Shown here: in pieces, positions 26,723 through 34,448 of the stretch
Layout: each line of letters starts with the position of its first letter
Numbering within the stretch: the stretch's first letter is position 1
From: Clostridia bacterium
GTDB taxonomy: Bacteria > Bacillota > Clostridia > TANB77 > CAG-508
Direction: 5' to 3'
Length of the DNA stretch: 64,000 bases
Assembly: GCA_900752335.1 (NCBI GenBank)
Contig: CAADUZ010000014.1
Span: forward strand, 22,115 to 86,114
Position numbers and translations under genes: made by a program
The notes under the pieces: generated by a model
What the model saw: only the letters and a program-made list of their open reading frames with translations
Told to the model about the DNA's origin: nothing
Databases searched by the model: none

Positions 26723-27370
26723 ATGATAATAATTATTTTATTTATAATAATTTTAAATGCTGTTTCAATATTACTTATGTATCGTTCATTAAGCAACTTA
26801 ACTTCAAAAGAAAAACTAATATATATAGCTGCAGGAACTGTTATTATGTATCTGCTTACCTCACTAGTTTATTGGATAAGCACTAGAAATATTGAAATAA
26901 CAGAAGTATCAAGCACAGGAAAAGATTTAATAATATTCCTATTTGTTCCAATAAATGGAATAGTAGTATTACCGCTATTTGCAAAATCTTATTGCAAATT
27001 TAGAGCTAATAAATTGAGCAGTAGAGTTTTAAGAAATAGAGGCATAGCATTAGGCGCAATATTACTAATTATGCTAATAATAGAATGTGCATATTTTGAA
27101 AATATACAAAAACAAGTTGAAAATATGATAAACGATAAAAATAGTAAATATTACCAAATACAACAAGATGCACTTAACATGATAGCAGAATCAAATGAAT
27201 TGGCAGGAGAAAGTGCAAATGGTACTTCATCTAATACAGTAGCAAATGTAGTAGAAGTAACTAATCAAGTAAAGGGTGGAGAAATAAACGAAAATAATAC
27301 AGATGGAAATGTAATAGAAGAAGAGTTAAATAATGAGGAAGAAAATGTGCTAGTAAATGCAGCAGAGTAA
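26723..27370 (+). CDS. Membrane protein of unknown function
   Basis: This 215-aa protein has four hydrophobic segments (about 2-18, 35-52, 72-90 and 110-126) and a long polar, asparagine- and glutamate-rich C-terminal tail from about 130 that is likely on one face of the membrane. It has an aaaggag site and lies 15 bp after mutL and just before miaA. I do not recognise a family. Confidence 0.7.
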   Translation: MIIIILFIIILNAVSILLMYRSLSNLTSKEKLIYIAAGTVIMYLLTSLVYWISTRNIEITEVSSTGKDLIIFLFVPINGIVVLPLFAKSYCKFRANKLSSRVLRNRGIALGAILLIMLIIECAYFENIQKQVENMINDKNSKYYQIQQDALNMIAESNELAGESANGTSSNTVANVVEVTNQVKGGEINENNTDGNVIEEELNNEEENVLVNAAE

Positions 27371-27389
27371 AAGAGGAAGTGAAAACATA

Positions 27390-28322
27390 ATGAATAAGCC
27401 TAAAGTAATAGTTATTTGTGGACCTACTGCTTCTGGAAAAACAAAACTATCAATAGAACTTGCTAAAAAAATTAATGGAGAAATAGTTTCATGTGATTCG
27501 ATGCAAATATATAAAGACATGACAATAGGGACAGCAAAGCCAACTGTAGAAGAAATGCAGGGGATAAAACATTATTTAATAGACTGTGTATCTCCAGAAA
27601 CTAGATATAGTGTTGCAGATTATAAAAAAGATGCAGAAGCGGCAATAAAGGAAATACTTTCAAAAGGAAAAGTGCCTATAATAGTAGGAGGTACTGGGCT
27701 TTATTTAGAATCTCTTATATATAATATTGAATATAACGAAATAGAAGTAGATTTGAAGTATCGAGAAGAGTTAGAAAACAGGATGGCAGAAGAAGGTTTA
27801 GAAAGCTTATACAACGAAGCTTCTAAAATAGATCCAGAAGCTGCAAACAAAATTAGTAAAAATGATAAAAAAAGAATATTTAGAATTTTGGAAATATATC
27901 ATTCAACAAATAAAACAAAAACAGAATTAGAAATAGAGTCTAGAAAAAATAAGCCAGAATATGATTACATTCTATTTGGAATAACGATGGATAGAGAAAA
28001 GTTATATGAAAGAATAAATTTGCGTGTCGATATTATGATAAAAGAAGGCTTAATAGAAGAGGTAAAAAAATTAGTAGAAAAATATAATCATATGCCTACT
28101 GCACTTCAAGGATTAGGATACAAAGAAGTAGTAGAGTATTTGGATGAAAAATTAACTAAAGAAGAAATGATAGACAAAATAAAAATGGAAACAAGAAGAT
28201 ATGCAAAAAGACAGCTAACTTGGTTTAGAAAATATGATAATCTAACATGGATTAATGGATTAGACGATATACAAAATAATATTAACATTATTTTGGAGGA
28301 ATACAGTGAAAAGAACAACTAA
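27390..28322 (+). CDS. miaA: tRNA dimethylallyltransferase
   Basis: MiaA (310 aa) adds a dimethylallyl group to A37 of tRNAs reading UNN codons. The P-loop GPTASGKT is at residues ~9-16, followed by the SCDSMQIYKDMTIGTAKP segment and VGGTGLYLESL. The C-terminal RRYAKRQLTWFRKY is intact. I chose ATG 27390 with an agaggaa site rather than the upstream in-frame ATG at 27357, inside the previous gene. mutL-miaA linkage is common in Firmicutes. Confidence 0.96.
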   Translation: MNKPKVIVICGPTASGKTKLSIELAKKINGEIVSCDSMQIYKDMTIGTAKPTVEEMQGIKHYLIDCVSPETRYSVADYKKDAEAAIKEILSKGKVPIIVGGTGLYLESLIYNIEYNEIEVDLKYREELENRMAEEGLESLYNEASKIDPEAANKISKNDKKRIFRILEIYHSTNKTKTELEIESRKNKPEYDYILFGITMDREKLYERINLRVDIMIKEGLIEEVKKLVEKYNHMPTALQGLGYKEVVEYLDEKLTKEEMIDKIKMETRRYAKRQLTWFRKYDNLTWINGLDDIQNNINIILEEYSEKNN

Positions 28323-29580
28323 TGTAGAGAAAAAAAACGAAAAGAAAAAAGAAAATAAATTTATAAAATTTTTAAAAAAGCATAGAAAGAAAATTCTATT
28401 GCTAGTATTGTTATGCATATTTGCATATATAACATATATGGTTGTACAACTAATAAAAAATCCAACAGATACAGTATATGTTGAAATGGGGCAAATACGT
28501 GAGGAAGAACTAGCAATAGGGTATATAATAAGAGATGAAACTGTACTAAAAGGCGATAATTATAAAAATGGATTAGAGCAAATAAAAACAGAAGGAGAAA
28601 AAGTGGCAAAAGGAGAATCTGTTTTTAGATATTATTCGAATAATGAAGAAAATTTAGTAAAAAAGATACAAGAACTAGATGAAAAAATAGATGAAGCAAT
28701 GGCAAAAGAAGATAGCCTAGTGGACACAAAAGTATTAGAAGAACAAATTGACGTAAAAATAAATGAACTATATGGGGAAAGCAATTTAAAAGTAATACAA
28801 AATAATAAAGATGAAATTTTAACAAATATGAGTAAAAAATCTAAAATAGCAGGAGAACAAAGCCCAGCAGGTTCGTACTTGAAAAAATTAATAGACGAAA
28901 GAAAAGAATATGAAAATGAATTAAATTCAGGTGCTAAAGCATTAGAAGCTACTAAAAGCGGAATTGTATCATATAGGATAGATGGTTATGAAGACGTTTT
29001 TACAGCAGACGATTTTGGAAAATATACTAAAGACTTTTTAGACGATTTGAAATTAAAAACAGGTCAAATTATTCCGATGAGTAGCGAAGCAGGTAAGATA
29101 GTAGACAACTATAATTGCTATATCGTTTGCGTATTGGATTCGGAATATTCGGATTCAGCTGAAGTAGGAGATGAAGTAACAATTAAACTTCCAAGTGGAA
29201 AAGAAACTAATGCAACCATAGAATATAAAACAGTAGATGGTAAAGAAAATATCTTAACACTAAAAATTGACGAAGGTGTAGAAGAGTTGACTTCATATCG
29301 AAAAATATCTTTTAGTATAGTTTGGTGGAGCAAAACTGGATTAAGAATTCCAAATTCCGCTATTAAAACTGAAGAAAAAAATGGAAATCAAATTTCATTT
29401 GTTACAAGAACAAGAATAGGGTATGAAGACAAAATAATAGTAAAAATATTGAAAACAAATGAAAAATATTCTATAGTAACGAATTATACAAGTGACGAGT
29501 TAACTGATTTAGGTTATACAATAGAAGAAATAAGGCAAATGCCTAATGTTGCAATATATGACGAAATATTACTAAATTAG
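28306..29580 (+). CDS. HlyD-like membrane adaptor protein
   Basis: This 424-aa protein has a basic cytoplasmic N-terminus, one transmembrane helix (~28-50, KILLLVLLCIFAYITYMVVQ), then a barrel/lipoyl-like segment (GYIIRDETVL), a coiled-coil hairpin (~120-210) and a C-terminal SAF/barrel region. This is the HlyD family layout of Clostridia found before sepF. Start GTG 28306 has ttggagga upstream, and overlaps the end of miaA by 17 bp, which suggests translational coupling. No partner ABC transporter is adjacent. Confidence 0.8.
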   Translation: MKRTTNVEKKNEKKKENKFIKFLKKHRKKILLLVLLCIFAYITYMVVQLIKNPTDTVYVEMGQIREEELAIGYIIRDETVLKGDNYKNGLEQIKTEGEKVAKGESVFRYYSNNEENLVKKIQELDEKIDEAMAKEDSLVDTKVLEEQIDVKINELYGESNLKVIQNNKDEILTNMSKKSKIAGEQSPAGSYLKKLIDERKEYENELNSGAKALEATKSGIVSYRIDGYEDVFTADDFGKYTKDFLDDLKLKTGQIIPMSSEAGKIVDNYNCYIVCVLDSEYSDSAEVGDEVTIKLPSGKETNATIEYKTVDGKENILTLKIDEGVEELTSYRKISFSIVWWSKTGLRIPNSAIKTEEKNGNQISFVTRTRIGYEDKIIVKILKTNEKYSIVTNYTSDELTDLGYTIEEIRQMPNVAIYDEILLN

Positions 29581-29653
29581 ACAAAATCAAACAAAGAAAT
29601 ATTACAAAAATATTACAATTATATTAAAAATATGTTACAAAACAAAAAAACTA

Positions 29654-29682
29654 TTGACAATATCATGAAAATGATAGATACT
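29654..29682 (+). promoter_or_regulatory. sepF promoter candidate
   Basis: Consensus TTGACA (29654-29659), 17-bp spacer, GATACT (29677-29682). Confidence 0.55.
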
Positions 29683-29732
29683 ATATTACAAATGGAAACC
29701 AATGACGAATAAAATTATAGGAGGGTTATAAA

Positions 29733-30215
29733 ATGTCAGGTGCGATTATGGAAAAAGTATGGGGTATGTTAGGATTACCAGAAAAAGAAGAAGAGGAAAT
29801 AGAAGAAGTAGATTACGATAAAAATGAAGATATAGAAAATCAAGAAGAAGAGGAAGAAGAAAGAAGAATTTGGGGCAGGAGAAATAACAAGGTAGTTAAT
29901 ATGCCACAAACACAACAAGTAAAAATGGTTATTTGTCAACCAACTACTTTTGAACAATCAGAAAGTATTTGTAATTTATTAAAAGAGAAAAAGTCAATTA
30001 TTGTAAACCTAGAATATGTTAATAAAGACGTTGCAAGAAGAATAGTTGACGTTGTTAGTGGCGCAGTTCATGCACTAGATGGTAATCTACAAAAAGTATC
30101 AAACTCTATATTTTTAGTAGCACCATTTAATTATGATATAACTAACGAAATGGCAAGAGAAGAAATAAAAAATAAATTATCTGTTTCATGGTTAAGAAAT
30201 AATTCAAACAATTAA
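29733..30215 (+). CDS. sepF: Cell division protein SepF
   Basis: SepF (160 aa) aligns FtsZ filaments at the septum and anchors them to the membrane. An N-terminal amphipathic segment (MEKVWGMLGLPEKEEEE) is followed by an acidic linker (~20-60) and the SepF core (~65-150) with FEQSESICNLLKEKKSIIVNL and a conserved FLVAPFNYDI end. It has a strong aggaggg site. It is next to divIVA, the standard dcw-distal arrangement. Confidence 0.96.
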   Translation: MSGAIMEKVWGMLGLPEKEEEEIEEVDYDKNEDIENQEEEEEERRIWGRRNNKVVNMPQTQQVKMVICQPTTFEQSESICNLLKEKKSIIVNLEYVNKDVARRIVDVVSGAVHALDGNLQKVSNSIFLVAPFNYDITNEMAREEIKNKLSVSWLRNNSNN

Positions 30216-30248
30216 ATATAGTTATATAAAGAGTTTAGGAGGGACAAT

Positions 30249-30701
30249 ATGTACACACCATTGGATATTGAAAACAAGAAATTCGCAAAACAAATGATGA
30301 ACGGCTATAGTGTAGAAGAGGTAGATAATTTCCTAGATGAACTAACACTAGACTATGAAAAACTATATAAAGAATCAAACGAGAACAAAGGAAAAATGGC
30401 AGAACTAGAAGCAAGTTTAGTAAAATATAAAAATCTAGAATCAACATTACAAAACACTTTAGTAATGGCTCAAAGCACAGCTGACGAAATAAAAAAAGTA
30501 GCAAAGCAAGAGGCAGAACAAATAGTAAAAGATGCACAAGGAACAGCAAAAGGTCAATTAATGGAAATAGAACAACAAATAACAATAAAAACAAAAGAAT
30601 TAGAAGACCTAAAAAAACAAATGGACGTATATAAAGCAAAAATGGAATCATTATTAATATCACAATTAGAATTATTAAAAGACGTAAACAAAGATGATTA
30701 A
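30249..30701 (+). CDS. divIVA: DivIVA domain protein
   Basis: DivIVA (150 aa) senses negative membrane curvature and recruits division or polar proteins. The N-terminal domain has the family motif TPLDIENKKFAKQMMNGYSV followed by EEVDNFLDEL. The rest is coiled coil. Full length. It ends in a strong terminator. Confidence 0.96.
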   Translation: MYTPLDIENKKFAKQMMNGYSVEEVDNFLDELTLDYEKLYKESNENKGKMAELEASLVKYKNLESTLQNTLVMAQSTADEIKKVAKQEAEQIVKDAQGTAKGQLMEIEQQITIKTKELEDLKKQMDVYKAKMESLLISQLELLKDVNKDD

Positions 30702-30715
30702 TAGATAAACAAAGG

Positions 30716-30749
30716 AAAAAGCTAGGTACGAATGGTTACCTAGCTTTTT
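30716..30749 (+). terminator. Terminator after divIVA
   Basis: aaaaagctaggta (30716-30728) pairs perfectly with tacctagcttttt (30737-30749). Confidence 0.93.
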
Positions 30750-30761
30750 GTGACGTTATTA

Positions 30762-30790
30762 TTTACAATGTAAAAAAATTATAGTATAAT
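30762..30790 (+). promoter_or_regulatory. rsmD promoter
   Basis: TTTACA (30762-30767), 17 bp, TATAAT (30785-30790). The leader to ATG 30932 is about 130 nt. Confidence 0.7.
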
Positions 30791-30931
30791 GTATCCGTAT
30801 AATAGTGCAAAATATTACAGAAATATAACAGTATTACAGAATTGTTAAATATATATTACAATTATGTAAATAATATTGACATATTGAAAATAAAATATAA
30901 AATATATGTAAGTATATCAGTAGAGGTGGCT

Positions 30932-31492
30932 ATGAGGGTAATAAGTGGTACAGCAAGAGGAACAAAATTAAGCTCGATTGACAGCATAAATACAAGACCA
31001 ACACTAGATAGAGTAAAAGAATCATTATTTAATATAATACAAAATAAAATAGAAGATAGTGTAGTTTTAGATTTATTCGCTGGAAGTGGTGCTATAGGAA
31101 TAGAATTTTTAAGCAGAGGAGCAAAAAAAGCATACTTTTGCGAGAAATCTCATGAAGCAGCCGAAATGATATATAAAAATCTTGAAAAAACCAGATTTTT
31201 GAGTAAATCAAACTTATTTAAACAAGACTATAAAAAATGTTTAAAAGAACTAAAAGGAAAAGATTTAAAATTTGATATTATATTCATAGATCCGCCATAT
31301 AAAGAAGATTTAGGTGTGGAAGCTATAAATCAAATTATTTCTTTAGAACTATTAAAACAAGATGGAATAATAATATTAGAAACAGATGAAAAAGAAAGAG
31401 ATTTAAAAGAACTAGAAAAATTACAAGTAGAAATGTATGATTTAAGAAAATATGGCAGAGTTTATCTAATATTCTTAAGTCGAAAGGAGTAA
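30932..31492 (+). CDS. rsmD: 16S rRNA (guanine966-N2)-methyltransferase RsmD
   Basis: RsmD (186 aa) methylates G966 of 16S rRNA using SAM. It begins MRVISGTARG, has RPTLDRVKESLFNII, the SAM-binding VLDLFAGSGAIGIE and the catalytic FIDPPY. ATG 30932 has agaggtgg; the longer frame from 30842 adds a non-conserved AT-rich leader. Confidence 0.95.
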   Translation: MRVISGTARGTKLSSIDSINTRPTLDRVKESLFNIIQNKIEDSVVLDLFAGSGAIGIEFLSRGAKKAYFCEKSHEAAEMIYKNLEKTRFLSKSNLFKQDYKKCLKELKGKDLKFDIIFIDPPYKEDLGVEAINQIISLELLKQDGIIILETDEKERDLKELEKLQVEMYDLRKYGRVYLIFLSRKE

Positions 31493-31496
31493 GATT

Positions 31497-31934
31497 ATGG
31501 AAATATTTACTTTATTGGAAGCGCTAGAAGATATGCTTGATAAAAGCAGAAGTATACCATTTTCAAGCAAGTGCATAGTAAATAAGGAAGAAATTTTAGA
31601 TATAATAAAAGAAATAAGATTAAAGCTACCAGATGAATTAAAACAAGCAAAATGGGTAAAAGAAGAAAGACAAAGAATATTAGTGGAAGCTCAAAATGAA
31701 GCAGACGAAATAATAAAAGAAGCTGAAAACAGAATTATATCTATGATAGACGAACACGAAATTACAAAGAAAGCTTATGAAAAGAAAGTAGAAATAATAG
31801 AAACTGCAAATGAAATGTCAAGAGAAATAAAAAGCGGAACAGAAGAGTATGCAGATGGTGTTTTAGCTGGAATAGAAGTTGCTTTAGAAGACGCTCTAAA
31901 AGTAATAAAAAATAACAGAAAAGAACTAAAATAA
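31497..31934 (+). CDS. AtpF/DivIVA-like coiled-coil protein
   Basis: This 145-aa protein is helical and charged, with VEAQNEADEIIKEAENRI (~65-82) characteristic of the small coiled-coil ATP-synthase-B-like family commonly found next to rsmD in Clostridia. No transmembrane helix. It starts 5 bp after rsmD. Role unknown, possibly division-related. Confidence 0.75.
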   Translation: MEIFTLLEALEDMLDKSRSIPFSSKCIVNKEEILDIIKEIRLKLPDELKQAKWVKEERQRILVEAQNEADEIIKEAENRIISMIDEHEITKKAYEKKVEIIETANEMSREIKSGTEEYADGVLAGIEVALEDALKVIKNNRKELK

Positions 31935-31938
31935 ATCA

Positions 31939-31982
31939 AACTGGAACAAGGGGACACACACTTTGTTCCAAATTTGAAACAA
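31939..31982 (+). repeat. Left copy of a 44-bp inverted repeat (GGAACAAGGGGACACAC family)
   Basis: 43 of 44 bases match the reverse complement of 34301-34344. The two copies flank a small minus-strand membrane gene and the Fn3-repeat gene. A third copy in this orientation lies at 63830-63870. Confidence 0.88.
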
Positions 31983-32033
31983 AGGGACAGACATTAAACA
32001 ATGCCTGCCCTTTTTGTATGTAGATTAATATAA

Positions 32034-32237
32034 TTATTCTTGAATCATTATGCCTTGTAAATCGTTCAAATTACCATCTAGCTCATTTGCATCTGTAACT
32101 ACAGTTGGAATATTTACTGTCATGTCCATGTTTTTGTAGTGCAAAATAATACAAGTAATAGTAATTGCAAAAATAATAACTAAAATAACTATAGTTAATA
32201 TAAAAGTACTTTTCTTCACATATCCTTTATTTTCCAT
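32034..32237 (-). CDS. Small single-TM protein, unknown
   Basis: A 67-aa minus-strand protein (MENKGYVKKSTFIL start) with one transmembrane segment (~10-32) and an acidic exterior or interior tail ending QGIMIQE. ATG at the complement of 32235-32237 has an aggagat site. It is divergent from the Fn3 protein gene and within the inverted-repeat-bounded segment. Confidence 0.7.
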   Translation of the reverse strand: MENKGYVKKSTFILTIVILVIIFAITITCIILHYKNMDMTVNIPTVVTDANELDGNLNDLQGIMIQE

Positions 32238-32303
32238 AAAATATCTCCTAATAATATAAACTGAAAATATGATAACATAACTCGGCAAAATAATCAATAT
32301 AAA

Positions 32304-32332
32304 TTGACAGTAAACATAAAATATGATATTAT
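32304..32332 (+). promoter_or_regulatory. Promoter of the Fn3-repeat protein
   Basis: TTGACA (32304-32309), 17 bp, TATTAT (32327-32332), with extended TG at 32324-32325. Confidence 0.75.
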
Positions 32333-32364
32333 ATAGGCGGTAATTTAGAAAGGGGTGCGATATT

Positions 32365-34152
32365 ATGAAAAATAAAACTAAATGTTTATTAATCATTGCG
32401 ATTTTCGCCTTATTATTAATATCGCTAACAACGTTTTCTTATGCTAAAACAAATTTGCAAGTTAGTGATATAAATGTAACAGTAACTAAAGCAAAAGCCG
32501 AAATAACATGGAGTAAAGCAACTAATGCAGACGGATACGACGTATACGTTGATTTCCCAGAAGTAGGATATCAATTTGTAGGCACAGTAAAGAATAATAA
32601 TGTTCAAATTATTGGTTTTGACGAAAGTAAAACTTATGCAGTAAAAGTAAAGGCATATAAATATGAAAGTGGCAAAACTACATATTCAGACTTTTCACCA
32701 GAAGTTAAGTTTGGGTTTGAAACAAGTTCGCAAATTACAACAAAAGTAGGTAATATAACTAGGATACAAGCTACAGTCGCAAGTAATGGAACTTATGGTA
32801 CAGTAGAATGGAATAAAGCATCAAATGCTACTGGCTATGAAATTTATGCGAGTGTAGGAAATGGCAGTTTTTCATATATTGGCGAGGTAAACAGTAATAG
32901 AATAACAGTAATAGGAATTAAAGAAAATATAGTATACAAAGTACAAGTTAAGCCATATACAACAGTAAATGGACAAAGAATATATGGCTCTGTTTCAGAT
33001 ACAGTAGTATTGAAATATGAAAAAGAAGAGAATCCAGAATTAGTTATAAAACCAGAAAAAGTAACTGGTTTAAATGTAACAATGGATGGCAAAAATGCGA
33101 AATTAAGCTGGAACAAAGTATCAGATGCAGATGGATATGAAGTTCAAGTAAAATTAACAGGAAAAACAGATGCTACTTATGAAACTGAAAGAACTAACAT
33201 AACATTAAGCGGATTTTCAGAAGGATACACATATGTAACAAAAGTAAGAGCATATAAATATGTAAATGGTGAAAAAGTATATGGAAATTATTCAAATTCA
33301 GTAAATATAAAGTATGAACCAGAAGTAGAAGTTGACAGAGTCACAGGTGTAGAAGTTGAAGTGAATGGAAGCAAAGCAAGAATTAGTTGGGATAGAGTAA
33401 GACACGCAGACGGATATGAAATAGACATTAACACACCTGATGGAATAATAAGAACATATACAACTTCAAATACATATAAAAATTTAAGTGGATTTACAGA
33501 TACAAGTGATAGATACTCTGTAAGAGTAAGAGCATATGAATATGTAAATGGTAAAAAGGTATATGGAGATTACTCATCTAGAAAATACTTTGAAAGCGAA
33601 TATGTAGAATTAGATAGAGTTACAGGACTAAAAGTAAATGTAGATGGAGATGCAGCAAAGTTTAGCTGGAATAGAGTAAAAAATGCAGATGGATACGAAA
33701 TAGTAATAAACATACCAGGAATTGGAGATTGTAAATATACAGAAACTGATACAAGTAGATATATGACTGGATTTACAAACACAACAGATAGATACTCTAT
33801 AAAAGTAAGAGCATATACATATGCAGACGGCAAAAAAATATATGGAGATTATTCAAGCAAGAAATATTTTTATGGTGAACAAGAAGAAGTAGATAAAGTA
33901 ACAGGATTAGTTGTAAAAAGATCTGGAAGTGCAGCAAAGTTTAGCTGGAACAGAGTTACTGGGGCAGACGGATACGAAATAGTAATAGATATACCGGGAA
34001 TTGGAGAATGCACATATAATGAAACTGCTACAAGCAGATATATGACAGGCTTTACAGAAACAAAATATAAATACACTATAAAAGTAAGAGCATACGAATA
34101 TATGAATGGCAAAAAAGTATACGGAGAATATACAAGAGAAATATCTTTCTAG
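32365..34152 (+). CDS. Secreted protein with six fibronectin-III-like repeats
   Basis: This 595-aa protein has a signal peptide (hydrophobic ~8-24, cleavage near TFSYA-KT), then six Fn3-like repeats of about 90 residues, each with the pattern W(S/N/D)(K/R)xxxADGYE and KVRAYxYxxGKxxYGxYS. Repeats 4-6 are most alike. No LPXTG motif, SLH domain or catalytic module is visible, so it is probably a secreted or loosely cell-associated adhesion/structural protein. It has its own promoter and terminator. Confidence 0.85.
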   Translation: MKNKTKCLLIIAIFALLLISLTTFSYAKTNLQVSDINVTVTKAKAEITWSKATNADGYDVYVDFPEVGYQFVGTVKNNNVQIIGFDESKTYAVKVKAYKYESGKTTYSDFSPEVKFGFETSSQITTKVGNITRIQATVASNGTYGTVEWNKASNATGYEIYASVGNGSFSYIGEVNSNRITVIGIKENIVYKVQVKPYTTVNGQRIYGSVSDTVVLKYEKEENPELVIKPEKVTGLNVTMDGKNAKLSWNKVSDADGYEVQVKLTGKTDATYETERTNITLSGFSEGYTYVTKVRAYKYVNGEKVYGNYSNSVNIKYEPEVEVDRVTGVEVEVNGSKARISWDRVRHADGYEIDINTPDGIIRTYTTSNTYKNLSGFTDTSDRYSVRVRAYEYVNGKKVYGDYSSRKYFESEYVELDRVTGLKVNVDGDAAKFSWNRVKNADGYEIVINIPGIGDCKYTETDTSRYMTGFTNTTDRYSIKVRAYTYADGKKIYGDYSSKKYFYGEQEEVDKVTGLVVKRSGSAAKFSWNRVTGADGYEIVIDIPGIGECTYNETATSRYMTGFTETKYKYTIKVRAYEYMNGKKVYGEYTREISF

Positions 34153-34201
34153 ATAAATGAGAAATAATAAAATACATAAAAAGGCAATTAGTTAAAGAGA
34201 T

Positions 34202-34256
34202 AAGTGAACCTAAAATGTTAGACAAAAAAGTTTAACAATGAGGGTTCACTTTTTAT
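34202..34256 (+). terminator. Terminator after the Fn3-repeat gene
   Basis: aagtgaacc (34202-34210) pairs with the gggttcacttttt block (34242-34254), with an inner weak stem (tgttagac/gtttaaca), followed by T's. Confidence 0.75.
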
Positions 34257-34260
34257 GTCT

Positions 34261-34344
34261 GTCCCCATGTTTCAAATTTGGAACACAGGGACGTATATCT
34301 TGTTTCAAATTTGGAACAAAATGTGTGTCCCCTTGTTCCAGTTT
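34261..34344 (-). repeat. Right copy (double module) of the GGAACAAGGGGACACAC repeat
   Basis: 34301-34344 is the inverted partner of 31939-31982. A second, related unit lies next to it (34261-34300), so this side carries two ttccaaatttgaaaca units where the left side has one. Confidence 0.85.
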
Positions 34345-34376
34345 GTTACAATTATGTTACATTTTTAAAATTTTGT

Positions 34377-34404
34377 TTGCTTTTTAATAAGCTTATGATA
34401 TAAT
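34377..34404 (+). promoter_or_regulatory. ftsK promoter
   Basis: TTGCTT (34377-34382), 16 bp, TATAAT (34399-34404) with extended TG at 34396-34397. Confidence 0.65.
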
Positions 34405-34448
34405 ACCAAGGGATAATGTTTAAGAGATTTTCAAAGGAGGAACATACT

